Shown piece by piece: positions 23,490 through 34,710 of a DNA stretch of 64,000 nt (the first letter of the stretch is position 1; the number at the start of each line of letters is the position of its first letter). Location: assembly GCA_963969595.1 (NCBI GenBank), contig OZ018408.1, positions 35,650,108-35,714,107 on the forward strand. The letters run 5' to 3'. Both the position numbers and the translations under genes were made by a program. The stretch comes from Neckera pumila. Its lineage: Eukaryota > Streptophyta > Bryopsida > Hypnales > Neckeraceae. The notes under the pieces are model-generated. The model saw nothing but the letters and a program-made list of their open reading frames with translations, was not told the origin of the DNA and did not search any database.

Positions 23490-24138
23490 TTTGAGCTATT
23501 GTCGCAATTGTAGTGATTTATTTTTTCCATTTAAATAAAGTGATGGGCCAAACGGCCCATTTTTCAATAGACTACTTAACTTTGCATTAGTCCCTTTACC
23601 ATGCGCTAATACGTGTACTGAAATCTAAAGCCAAAGCTTTTTTTCCAAAATTTTATGTGCTTAAAATAGAATCAAGTGATTATCTATCTTTCAAAATTTC
23701 TAAAAATAACAATTTTGTATGATTTCTCCAAGAATTCATGCAAAAATTTCAAACTATGAAATCAATAGAATCTACCCAAATTCTCAAAAAGCCCAAAGTA
23801 GGCTTCTTGGTACTTTAGGGATAAACTTCACTTCAAAGTTCTATCAAAACTAGATTGTGCGGCCTTCAGTTATTTAAAGGTAAAGGATTTTTATTAAATT
23901 GGATCACTCAAAATATTTACGCATGCCAGTTTCATTTTTTTTCTAATCAACCCTACCAATATTTAGAGAGAACCACCGGTTAGTTCATTGTTAGCTGGTA
24001 GAATTGAAAAAACCCCAAAAAGAGTTCCAATTTAAAAACGTGGAAAAAAAACCAATGAAAAAATCTACGAAATCTCTACTTGGAGTCCATCAAAATAGAG
24101 AAATATTAAACAAACCCGGTACTTGAAAAACGGTTCAG
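23490..24138. other. AT-rich intergenic DNA
   Basis: No gene or element ends recognised. Confidence 0.4.
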
Positions 24139-24140
24139 TA

Positions 24141-24475
24141 GGGGTAGTCACACCTTCTCGCTTCCATGAAGGTTGAGAAGATGTGGAGAGGAAAGTGGAG
24201 CCCATTCTCCATAAAGAAGGTGTAACCCCCCTTCTTGCTTCTTGTGGAGAAAGAGACTAGAGAACATACTTGTTGTGTCACTTTTTACTAAAGAAACCAT
24301 CGCTTAAACTTCTTCATGTCCGGTTCTTGTCTTGCGGAGGAAGAAAATGACCCTTCTCAACCTTCACTAAAAGCAGCCGACGCACGCCACGACAAGCCAA
24401 CTACTAAATGCCACGTCCCTCTTCGCAACCTTCACGGGATGGGATGAAGGATCCGTGACTACCCCTAATATGAGC
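24141..24475. mobile_element. TA-flanked MITE with GGGGTAGTCAC ends
   Basis: Perfect 11-bp inverted termini (GGGGTAGTCAC), with an imperfect extension around AACCTTC/GAAGGTT, flanked by TA on both sides. 335 bp. Internal segments CTTCTTGCTTCTTGTGG and GTTGAGAAG add hairpin potential. Confidence 0.75.
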
Positions 24476-24716
24476 ATTCAAGGAAAATAGCTGGTAAAAC
24501 TCAAAAGAAATCTTGAATGCTGAACGGCTGAACCCGGCCCAGTGGCCCACGGCACGTTGCAGTGGTCGTAGGTCCAACGAGGACTTCTCGAACCTCCGAT
24601 GTACGGAACGGATTTCTTGTTGAAGGCGCAACTGACATCCCCACTTTAATGAGTGTTTGTTGTTGTCAGAGATGTCAGTGCCTTGCAACTTGCATTCAGG
24701 TCCGTCAGTACGACGA

Positions 24717-24750
24717 TTTCTTCAACTCGACAAAGTGAGTCGAAGAAATA
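24717..24750. repeat. 34-bp near-palindrome
   Basis: ATTTCTTCAACTCGAC and GTGAGTCGAAGAAAT form an imperfect stem around AAA. It lies at the left edge of the minisatellite and its GAAGAAAT half matches the repeat unit. Confidence 0.7.
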
Positions 24751-25440
24751 GTGACACCAATACGACTTGATGATGTAGCACTGAAAGAAATACTAGCACC
24801 CATACGTCTGCGTGAATCACTGGTAGAAATTACTGACACCAATTACGTCTCGATGAATCATTGGAAGAAACTACTGACACCGATACGTCTAGCTCGATGA
24901 TCCATTCCGTCAGCTGGAAGAAACTACTGACACCGATACGTCTAGCTCGATGATCCATTCCGTCAGTTGGAAGAAACTACTGACACCAATTACGTCTGGA
25001 TGAATCACTGGAAGAAATTACTGACACCGATACGTCTAGCTCGATGAATCACTGGGAAGATTTTACGGACACCAATACGTCTCGATGAATCACTGGAAGA
25101 AATTACGGACCCTAAGCTTAACACGTCTGGATGAATCACTGGTAGAAATTACTGACACCAATGACGTCTCGATGAATCATTGGAAGAAACTACTGACACC
25201 AATTACGTCTGGATGAATCACTGGAAGAAATTACTGGCACCGATACGATGTCTAGCTCGATGAATCACTGGGAAGATTTTACTGACACCAATACGTCTCG
25301 ATGAATCACTGGAAGAAAATACGGACCCTAAGCTTAATACGTCTGGATAAATCACTGGTAGAAATTACGGACACTAAGCTTAATACCTCTGGATGAATCA
25401 CTGGTAGAAATTACGGAGACTAAGCTTAATACGTCTGGAG
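24732..25440. repeat. 40- to 55-bp minisatellite, about 14 to 16 units
   Basis: The consensus runs GGAAGAAATTACTGACACCA, then ATACGTCTCGATGAATCACT. Unit variants insert CTAGCTCGATG, or a CCCTAAGCTTAA block that gives HindIII sites. Units of one variant are neighbours or alternate, suggesting unequal exchange. No coding frame runs through it. Confidence 0.9.
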
Positions 25441-26335
25441 GCGGAGCTGAGGAATCTCTGGCCAAATTTTCCCAGCGCCGTCGATGCCCGCCGAATGATG
25501 ACAATGGACAAGGAATACTTACTACTTCGACACGTCATGGCATAAGTTATAGAGGCCAAATTTTTCCTATCGACTTCAGTAGACTACAAGAAAGACATGT
25601 ACTTCGACACGCCAGGGCGTATCATCTTGTCCAGGACAGGGGCACCGTCGAAGGAATCCGTAGAAAAAAACAGCTCAGTCTGCTCCAGGTCCAGTTGCAA
25701 TGACTTCATCGCCGAAGTTAGGCAAGCCTATTACCACCGTGATTAGCAATCTGAATATCTTGGGACCAACTCCATGAGGAGCACATATTTTTCAAAGGCG
25801 TGCACTTGTTTCATGAATGAAATCCAAGTATTATAATTTTCCAACAAAAAATTGCAATATATGTGAATTGATGAAGTAGTTACCTTGAAATTACAAAAGT
25901 GCTCTTGGAGTGGAGTCATGAGCATCCTATAAACAACCCGCAATTGTTCTTCCATGTATCCAATGGTACTTAAGTGTTCAACATTAAAGGATTGCCATGT
26001 TACCTCTTATTGGCACAAATGCAATGATTTTGTTAGAAAATGAACAGATTTGGATGAGTTTTTGGATGAAATCGGGCCAAAAAGTGGGATGACAAGATTA
26101 GGTAGCGAATGGAAATGGGTTGGCTTACCTTACATGTGGTTTCCCTCGCCTTGCTTCACCATCCATGCTCATGTTTTAGTTGTTGATATTCAAGCATGGT
26201 TTAGAAGATAAACCAAACTAATGTAGGCAAATGACTAGTTTGAGTCGTGTTGGCACTATTGAATTTTCAATTTTCCTGTAAAGACAAATGTGAGAAATGA
26301 GGAGAGCAATTGAAATTTTCATTTTTTTTTTACAG
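25441..26335. other. intergenic DNA
   Basis: 25440-25740 is less AT-rich and repeats the phrase ACTTCGACACG (about 25522 and 25590). The rest is AT-rich. No supported gene. Confidence 0.4.
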
Positions 26336-26339
26336 AGAG

Positions 26340-26620
26340 TATGAAATTGTTATGACTTTTTGGAGTGTGTTGCCCAATTGGCCCCAAAGAGCCTCTAGAC
26401 TACTCCAAAAGTGAGTGTATCCAAAATGGTCATCTTATCCACCTAAAGCAGTTACAATATTTCCTAACATGGCCACAATATGAAGGCCTAAAAAATCACT
26501 TTTTGTAATGAATTTACATTAAAAAAGGTGGAAGTTTCTATTGCAATTACTAATCACTCCGTCACTGTCATCTAAGACATTGATTGTGGCCACTAACTCA
26601 AACTTATGTAGCCTAAATCT
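26340..26620. mobile_element. diverged relative of the 47487-47926 MITE
   Basis: Shares ordered blocks with 47640-47860 (AATGGTCATCTTA-CCAC, GACATTGATTGTGG, CTAAAAAATCA-TTTTT). Termini are not preserved. Confidence 0.55.
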
Positions 26621-26755
26621 CATTTATTGAAATTTTTTTGTGATGGGTCTTTTATGTGTCATAGGCTGGATTACCATAGTTCAAATTGTGCACTTCTGTA
26701 CAATAAATTGCACAATTTACATTAACATATTTCTAAATTTTCATAGAATAACCTA

Positions 26756-27585
26756 CACAAAATAGTGAAATTAGGTTGCCCCACACTAATTTCTCGACAG
26801 TCCACACTATAGAAATATTCACTACTTTTGTACAAAAATACATTCAATTCAGAGCTATATGTATGGCATAGGTTTGTGCATCAATTCAAGGCTTGCTTCA
26901 GAGAGTGGCATGCACCACCATATGGAACAAGCATTGATCCATGAGGTAATTTATCTCAGGTAAGGCAACTTAACCCCTAAAGTCCCATTGTCCCTACGGG
27001 GGACAAAATGGATTTTGGGCAGGTTCCTTTGAGCTCAATTTTTATTGAAACTTTCTGAAACTTTCCCATAAGATAGAAAAACTTACTAGCTTTTGGGGAA
27101 TGTAACTTTTATTTCAATTGGTGCCCAGGAGCAAAAGTTATGCCCAAATAAGCTCAAAATAGGGGAGAGGGGGCAACAAAAAAATTTTGCAAAAAATATA
27201 ATTTAATTTTTTTAATTTTTTTTCCTTATAGATTATATTTTTTCCTACTTGGGAAGCTTTGATTCATTTCATTTGGATTTTTTATGAGAAAGTTATGGAC
27301 AATCTTGTTTTTCGGGCAATTAGAGCATCTTCTTGAAAAAAACTTTTTCTTTCACTTTGAATATTGATATCTTTCAATCCGTACGGTCAAACATCACAAA
27401 ATTTTTACTACATGATATGTAAAAAGTGTAGTACAAGATCCTACGGTTACTTTCTAAAAAAAATGTTTTTTCTGATCTTTTAGATGAATGCAACAAAAGT
27501 AGCAGTTTTGAATGATTTTGACAAAAAAATGGCCTTGGGACTTTAGGGGTTAATTGACAAGGTAACCTAATTTCACTATTTTGTG
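26756..27585. mobile_element. TA-flanked MITE, family C copy 1, split by a nested insertion
   Basis: The termini CACAAAATAGTGAAATTAGG and CCTAATTTCACTATTTTGTG are perfect inverted repeats flanked by TA. The native element is about 250 bp, as seen at 45184-45431 and 49872-50130. Here it is interrupted at 26970 by a 576-bp TTAA-flanked element. Confidence 0.85.
26974..27549. mobile_element. TTAA-flanked piggyBac-like element, copy 3 (nested)
   Basis: A perfect 14-bp terminal inverted repeat, CCCCTAAAGTCCCA, with TTAA directly repeated on both sides. 576 bp, no intact ORF. Removing the element plus one TTAA restores GGCAACTTAATTGACAAGG, which lines up with the uninterrupted family C copies. Confidence 0.9.
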
Positions 27586-27589
27586 TAGG

Positions 27590-28309
27590 TATTCTAAAGT
27601 TTTTGTAAATAAAGTGGGCATTAGTACAAGATACCATCTTCGTACTCTTGGAATTTTTTTTTGTTCATTCTATGCAACATGACTCTCATAATCCTTAAAA
27701 TTTTATAAAAATGGCTAATACTCAGACCATTGAATAAGATCACCAGAGTTTGCATAGTTGTAATCTTAAGAGTACTTTAGAGTGCAGTCATGTCAACTAA
27801 GTTTTACTTGATACGAATGTAAGAATAAATCATTTTCATAGTTTCGAAATCCATTTTTAAAGTTCTTGAGATTCCAATATTATCATTAAAATCTGGTATT
27901 TTGTATGGCATTCAAAAATCCAGATCAACCAAAATCCTCATCTAAAGGCCTTTTTAAAAATCAAAGACCAATCAAAACTGCCATTTCTATTGCAAGGAGC
28001 AAAAATGTTAAATTTGAGCTATCTAACTATAGAATCGTGAATCTTGCAGTACATTGGTACAAGAATGTATGGGAAATTTTTTAGAAACTTCTCAGGGGAC
28101 ATTAGGACTTTGGCAAGATTTTTTTAAACTTTTCTTCAAGATAAAAATTGATTAGCTTTCTAGGAATATAATTATTATTAATCAATCAATGCCCGGAACA
28201 AAAGTAATACTACAGTAAACTCCCAAAGAATAAAGGCAAGCAACCAAAAGAAAAACATGAAATAATTTTTTTTTGTAGATTATATTTTTGGTCTGATTAA
28301 AAAGATTTT
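27590..28309. mobile_element. internal fragments of TTAA-type elements
   Basis: Part of this AT-rich stretch (from about 28080) matches the interior of the TTAA family (AATTGATTAGCTTTCT, CAATGCCCGGAACAAAAGT). Ends are not preserved. A family E MITE interrupts it at 28310. Confidence 0.5.
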
Positions 28310-28599
28310 CATTAGATGAAATTCGGGGGTCTTGGAGGGCTCCGAGTTCTCCTGCTGTCTGTTGCGTTCCCAGACTACGGGAACGTAGCAACAACAGCTG
28401 GCTGATGTGGTCGAGCGACTGCCACGTAAATTTTCGAAAAAAAAAAAAAATTGCTTAAAATGATATTTTGGTAATTTTTTTATTTTATTTTATTTTTTAT
28501 TTTAAATTCTGACACACCCGTACCAGTGTTCACTAAACCTGGGCAGATCAGGGAACAGGCCTGAAACGGCCCTCCAAGACCCCAAAATATCATCTAATG
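28310..28599. mobile_element. MITE family E copy 1
   Basis: The left end is CATTAGATGAAATTC followed by GGGGGTCTTGGAGGGC; the right end is its near-perfect inverse. The interior contains GCTGGCTGATGTGG, a GCCACGT site and A/T-rich spacers. It interrupts a TTAA-family interior: homologous uninterrupted sequence near 27260 reads TTTGATTCATTTC, implying a 3-bp ATT duplication. Confidence 0.8.
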
Positions 28600-28939
28600 A
28601 TTCATCCCATTTGGATAAGCAATGTGAAAGTTATGAAGCTTCTTGTTTTGCAGGCAAGCTTAGCAAATTCTTGAGAAAATAATGTATTGGATCATTTTAT
28701 GAACTCCAAAAAAAGAGTTGCATATGGTTTAGTTTGTTTTCTAAAATGATCTCACCTTGCTGGAATTAGTGTATTTATATTTCTATTCCACCTAAGAACT
28801 ATAAACAATTCATGTTTTCCTTCTCAGTTTCATATCCACGTCAACTTAACAATTTATTTAAAAGAATTAAAGTCATGGAGGACAGGCAAATTTTTTTTCT
28901 AAAACTCTCAACTCAATTCCTCAACATAAAAATTTTTAA

Positions 28940-29505
28940 CCCCTAAAGGATCAAGGCCTACATTCTGCCAAAAAACACTCAAAACTGCCATTTCTATAGC
29001 AAAGAGTAAAAAAAATTGAAATTGTTTTTTTTGCACATCTAACCATAGAACCTTACACTTAATTAGTATGAGAATGTGTAGAAAACATTTCAAAATTTTA
29101 TAAAATATATTTTTTTTTTAAGAACTGTAAAAATTGCATTCCAAAATGAATCCAACAATTTATTTTTTCAAGAAGATGCTCTAATTGCCCAAAAACAAGA
29201 ATGCCCATAACTTTCTCAAAATTAAATTCCTTAAAAATTTCAATTTCAATTCAAATTTTTGAATTTTTTTTGCTACCCCTTCTCTTTGGTTTTACCTTGA
29301 TTTTCCTTGTTTTGAGCCTTATTTTGAGTTTATTTGAGCACAACTTTTGTTTCCGGACACTGATTGAGAAAAAATTATATTTCAACGAAACTAATCAATT
29401 TTTCTATCTTCAAAAAAAGTTTCAAAAAATTAGGATAAAATGAAGACCTTAGGTTTCTATCCAAAATCCCATGTGTCCCTTAAAGGACAAATGGTCCTTT
29501 AGAGA
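28940..29505. mobile_element. TTAA-flanked piggyBac-like element, copy 4
   Basis: Ends CCCCTAAAGGATCAAGGC and GGTCCTTTAGAGA, with TTAA on both sides. 566 bp, no transposase. Confidence 0.85.
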
Positions 29506-29509
29506 TTAA

Positions 29510-30378
29510 ATTCACAATTTGTAGTACAAAAAATTTAAGTTCAAGGGATTTAAAGCCTTACACTATCTAATCAAGCTAGGAACAAATAAAATTTGCTTTG
29601 TTTACTTGAAATGCTTTATGTGCAGTTGGCTATGCAAAAGAAACAAATATTTAAAATTTTTGTCATTTGCATTTTAAAAAGTGGCAGTTTTTTAATGTTT
29701 TTTGACAAAAAAAGGGCCTTGGAACTTTAGGGGGGTATTATTTAGGTCATGCCATCAACAATAACCTGCATTGGCAAGTGGCAACCAATGGAAATTCATT
29801 CTAGGCATTTTCATACTAGTCTAGTGAAAGAACCTATAGTTGGATATGCAAAAGAAACAAGTATTGAAAGTTTGGTTGTTTACATAGAAAAATGGTAGTT
29901 TTGAATGTTTTTTAATGAAAAAATGACCTTGGAACTCTAGAAGAAAACACCTTAGGTCATGACTTCAACAATAACATGCTTTGGCAAATGGACAGAGGAA
30001 GGCCAATATTCAAGACCAACTGAACTTCCCAAGTAAGTTACTCTACATCCGCCAAGTGCAGGAATTTATATCCCTATATTTCAACAAAATATAACAAAAG
30101 TATTTAGTTCTTCCCTCAAAATGAATCACTAGACTGACTAGAGTATTGATAAATAATACTCCATAATAACAACAATAGTCTGGTCCTAAAACCATCATGA
30201 ATGGAGAATCTGTTGCAGGTAATTTGACCACTCATACCTCACGGGTATGGGTAGCCAGGTTTACTTGTTTACTCTTGTTGCCTCCTTTTGGAAGTAGGTT
30301 TTATTTGACTTGTCAAGTGGCAATAGTAAGTGTTAAAATATTGAAAAATAAAATGCATAAAAATTAGACTATACATTC
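29510..30378. other. intergenic DNA with TTAA-element fragments
   Basis: A right-end-like GGAACTTTAGGGG occurs near 29720, and GACCTTGGAACTCTAG near 29925 suggests another. No intact element or gene. Confidence 0.4.
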
Positions 30379-30379
30379 A

Positions 30380-30610
30380 CTTGACTGAAGCACACTTGTT
30401 TTACATTCAAACTATTTGACGTTTATTTTGACTGTCTTCCAAGCAGTCAACCATGTAAAGATGCTGTAGACTTGAATGGTTTGACACTTTGGTAGATGAC
30501 TGAAAGACACTTGTTTTACATTCAAACTATTTGACCTTTACTATGACTGATTTCTAAGTAATCAATCCCATAAAGATGTTCAAGACCTAAATGGTTAAGT
30601 AGATGACTTC
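30380..30610. repeat. 115-bp tandem duplication
   Basis: CACTTGTTTTACATTCAAAC recurs at 30393 and 30508. The following sequence (TATTTGAC-TTTA and then GTAAAGATG- / ATAAAGATG-) also aligns, so two diverged units are present. Confidence 0.75.
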
Positions 30611-31189
30611 ACTATTAACTATAGAAACAAGGAATGCATCCATTGGTTCAATAATGAAAGTGTTTGGGTGACTATTTTTGTCATGAAGGCCGTGTCCTTC
30701 CTTGGTTTTAAAGGAATTAGAGTGTATTTGTTACAAAACCCTGAAACAACTAGGAGATACAATTGAGAAAAACAAAATAGTTTTTACAACATAGAAGACA
30801 TTTTTTTAGTAGTCACCAAGCAAGTGAAAAAAGACAAGCAAAATAGTTGGTCATCTTCCAAGGCCTTCTCTAATGTGTGATCCTAGAAATTCACCTCTAA
30901 ATTCCCATGTGTCCCTTCAAAGGGCATTTCAAGGTTTTATGACAGGTTCCTATAATCTCAACTTTTGACAAATATCTTCTAAATTTATTTTGAAGTACAA
31001 AATACAATAGTAGTGTAAAAATAAAAAAATTTATTCCAATAAATGCATGAGAACAAAATGTATACTATCCTAAGCTAAAAAAGGAGTTCATCTGGTTGCA
31101 CAAAAAAATGAAAAAAACTCAAAATAATTTTGAAAACTTTGTTCCTCATAGAAACTACTTTTCTCAGCATGCAAGGTTTGATTCATTAT

Positions 31190-32078
31190 CCCCTAAAGTT
31201 CCATGACTATGTTTTCATCAAAAATGCTCAAAAACTGTCAATTTTAGTAAAAGTACCCAATTTTTGAAAAAGAAACTTTTATGAATATATGTAACTATAG
31301 AATCTTATAGTATGCTAACTTGAGAACATGTGGTAAAAATTTCAAAACTTTCCACCACGTGGATTGCAAGATATAAGCATTCAAATTCACTGAAATCATT
31401 TCTTTGGCCTTGCAAAAAACAGGGGAATTGTAGTTTATAAGGTCACATATATATGAAAAAATGCCCATAATGATGGTACTTCTTTAAACTTTTTTTTCTA
31501 GACAAGTGGGCTACATACTTGAAAAATTTCACTTTGTTTGGAATTGGTAGTAGAGAATGATTCAAAAAACAAAATTGTCAAGAGTTGAATTATAGAATTG
31601 AAAAATGCCAACCTCAATGGTTGCAATGTTGTAATAAACAATAGACATCCTATGATTTTATTTTTTCAAAAAATATTGAAACTTGAGTAAAATAAAGGAC
31701 TTCAAAGTTTATTTTAGTATTGAGAATCCATAACTGCCCGCAAACTAAAAATCTTCATAATTTTTGAATCATTGATCACAATGTGGTGATTAAAAGCTTT
31801 CCACTAACAAATAATTCTAGAAAACCAATTTCAAATTTTTGTTTTTGAAATAGTGATTTTTCTGATCTACCTGAACTGCCCAGTTACAAAAAAAATAACA
31901 TATTAGGCCATAACTTTTGATTCACATTTCTAAATGTCGTGAAATTTAGTGCATATGAAAGATATTCCTTGCGCCCACCTTCTCTTAAAATTTGGGCCTA
32001 AAATATGGAAATCTCTAGTCACACGCACCTGCCCAAAATTTCTATATAATCAAAAAACGCATGTTGCTCCTTTATAGG
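31190..32078. mobile_element. TTAA-type element, copy 5, with TTAT duplication
   Basis: In inverted orientation to 57621-58542. The left end is CCCCTAAAGTTCCATGAC; the right end is GCTCCTTTATAGG. Both flanks read TTAT as a direct repeat, which supports a 4-bp target duplication rather than TA. 889 bp, no intact ORF. Confidence 0.8.
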
Positions 32079-32290
32079 TTATGTTGGGACTAGTGATGAG
32101 AAAGTTGTAGAGACTCTTGTTTTTTAGGCAATCAAAGTATTTTCTTCAAAAAAAACTTACAAAGTTTGTTTTTGAATTCAATTTTCACAATTTTTCAAAA
32201 ATAAAATTTACATGGTTTCTCACTATTGGGATTAGTGTGTTTCAATTCACTATTAACGATCTTTTCTCTTCTTTAGCCTCTTTACTCAAT

Positions 32291-32563
32291 CATTTGAGGA
32301 GATTCAAGGGGCTTGGAAGACCATTTCAGATCCGTTCTCCAATCTGGCCAGATTCAGTGAACGGCGATACGGATGTGTCCGAATTTTTTTTTTAAATAAA
32401 AAAAAAAAAATTACCAAAATATCATTTTAAGTAAATTTAAAAGTTTAAAAAAATGACGTGGCAATTGATGTGCCACGTCAGCCAGCTAGCTTCAGCTACA
32501 TTTCCGTAGTCTAGGAACGCAGGGGAACTCGCAATCTTCCAAGACCCCCAAATCCCCTCCAAC
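32291..32563. mobile_element. MITE family E copy 2 (inverted)
   Basis: The reverse complement of the family E layout, ending CAAGACCCCCAAATCCCCTC. It contains a perfect inverted repeat of TGACGTGGCA (32454-32463 and 32471-32480) separated by 7 bp. Confidence 0.75.
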
Positions 32564-32579
32564 ATAAAAAACCTTAGAA

Positions 32580-33750
32580 AATCATTAGAACAACCCCTTC
32601 AACATAAAAGACATCAAAAAATCAAAATTTGTAGTGCAAAAATTTTAAGTTAAAAAGAAGATTTAAAGTCTTATAATCTAATTACAAACGGTGCAAAAAA
32701 ACTTGTTTTCTTCACTTTAAATGCAAATATCTTGCCATCTACAAAATTGAAGTTTGTGAAATTTCTTCCACACATTCTTATATAAGTCTAGTATAAGATC
32801 CTACAATTAGATATTAAAGAAAAAATCAACTTTTTTTTCCTTTGCAATAGATATGGCAATTTTGAATGATTTTTCTTGAAATAAAGGCCTTGGGACTTTA
32901 AAAGATTATTCAACCAAATTTTTATTGACCGTAATTTGGCTAGAAACTTACTTCATTTGGATATTGGCTACATTAGCACTCAAAAGTACAGGTAAATATG
33001 AAATGAAATCCCGTAATTCTTCTAAAAGATAATGTATGATTTGCTAACATTTGGATGAAAGGTACTTATAAAACGTTTGATTCCCTGATCTTTGGATGAA
33101 GAGTATTTATAAATGATGGTTGAATGTACTTATACCTAGTGGTTAGGTTCAACATCTTCACATACAATTAATTGAAGTTTAAACTAACATGATTAAAAAA
33201 TTGAGAGATTAATTTTTCCCCATTCAATTTCTTTTTGAAAAATAATATCCTAAAAATGATGGTATTTATTTTTAGGAATCTTTTGTGCTGACCTTGAATT
33301 TGACTGTTAAACACAATATAAGTGATTTTGTTCATCCTCATTTTCCCCCCTTATTTGCTTCCCAAACAAAAAGTAACCCAAAAAGACAATTGGTTGGGAT
33401 TTTTACCAAGTTGTTTTTTTGGAGCAATTTTTCTCTAAGAAGTGATGATTTTTTTTCAAGTAATATTTTGCCAATATATTTCTGCTTTCGAAATGGATGA
33501 AATTGTAATATATTGCCAAATCTTAAGATCATATTGCATTAGTTTGGATGAGTGTACACTCTTTTGGAAGAAAAAATAAAATTTTGTCCATATATTTAGG
33601 TTTCATCTATTCCATGGATGTAAATAGATTCCTTGCTTTTGCTATGCAGGTGGAGACGAGGGTGGAGATGCTCTTAACTTTACTGTCATCCGTCCTTCTT
33701 CTGGAGGGACTGCAAACCTCGTTTGGCTGTCCTGAACGACAAATGCAGCT
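32580..33750. other. AT-rich DNA with TTAA-element fragment
   Basis: 32600-32905 matches the TTAA-family interior and ends in the degenerate terminus GGGACTTTAAAAG. The remainder has no recognisable feature. Confidence 0.4.
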
Positions 33751-33754
33751 GGGA

Positions 33755-33990
33755 TTTTTTTTTTTTTTTTTTTTGACACAAGTGTGTTGAAGAACACACT
33801 GCAAGGTTTCTATTAGTAAGAAAGGTTGCTTTCACGCCAGATAAACACAACCCGTCTTTGCTAGGTATCGAACCCGTAACCACAACATTCGGTTTGGGTA
33901 CCTTTCCACCATCAGCCGGTAGTTTAGGGTCATTGGACCACGGGATTCCAAACCTGGGTTAGTCGCTCTACCTCTGTCAGTAGGCCCGCG
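33755..33990 (-). mobile_element. tRNA-derived SINE
   Basis: On the minus strand a B-box-like GGGTTCGATACC (33864-33875) follows an A-box-like TGGTGGAAAGG (33901-33911) at about tRNA spacing. The body ends in a 20-nt A tract (T at 33755-33774 on the plus strand). The 5' boundary is approximate. A 3' relative lies at 23393. Confidence 0.65.
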
Positions 33991-34450
33991 GACATGAGGC
34001 AAAAATCGGTTGTGCGACGTCGTACGTGAGGCTCAAAAAGGCCAAGTTTGCCTAGCCAAGGGCCAACGAGGTTGGGCTCACCAAACTTGAGGGCACAGCC
34101 CTCACAGACAGTTTACCCAGGCTTTTAATTCCAGCAAGTTAACTTTTGCTGCATGCGGGCGGTCGTCTGGCTGGAGGTGGCCAGAAAGGGTAAAAAACTA
34201 CTGCAGCGGGAGGTCAAATTGGCAGGTCAGGTGGCCTCAGAAGCAGCCCGGATCCTTCTGTTTGCTACCGGGGGTGGGAGCCCACGCATGGCTGTGCAAC
34301 GTCGCACTCAGCCCTCACCACCCCCATGTGCGAGGGCCTAGTGTTGTCAGTCTGTTTGTCCTTGTTTCTCCCGCCAGGCCACTTGTGGCAGGTGGTCTTG
34401 TATTTACTCCTTTGCAATGAAATCCGCTTCATTTGTTTAAAAAAAACAAA
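33991..34450 (+). mobile_element. GC-rich retroelement 3' portion with A-rich tail
   Basis: Composition rises sharply above the flanks. The 3' end (CAGGCCACTTGTGGCAGG, then TCTTGTATTTACTCC and an A tract at 34440-34447) resembles the ends near 18700, 37380 and 41850. Frames are short and give no reverse transcriptase motif. GTTGTGCGACGTCG (34008) and GCTGTGCAACGTCG (34290) are diverged internal repeats. Confidence 0.5.
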
Positions 34451-34710
34451 AAGAAACCCTGGGATGGTTGTCCTAAACGATGCCGCCTCGATTGGAGGTT
34501 CAAATCGAACAGACTAACATGGAGTGTGTCAGTGGTGTCTATCTGGATTCCTGTAACAGCAGGATCATGCCAGGTTGGATGGGAATGCCAGCTCAGCATG
34601 CCACGTTGACAAGTCCGGAGTCGTCTGTACCGGGCCCATTGGCCGAATTCTCTTTCTTTATCAAGCTTAACTAGTAACTTATCTGTAAAGCCTATGTGGG
34701 GCCTATTTAA

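Noticed and set aside
24732..25440. CRISPR-like array
   Set aside because: Units are contiguous minisatellite repeats without unique spacers, and the DNA is a plant nuclear sequence.
26970..27553. Reading the TTAA flanks as a TA duplication of a Tc1/mariner element with ACCCC ends
   Set aside because: The outer T and A are conserved at nearly every end, and copy 5 duplicates TTAT, so a 4-bp duplication fits better.
33864..33911. Possible tRNA gene on the minus strand
   Set aside because: A- and B-box-like motifs are present but no cloverleaf is visible and an A tail follows, so a SINE fits better.
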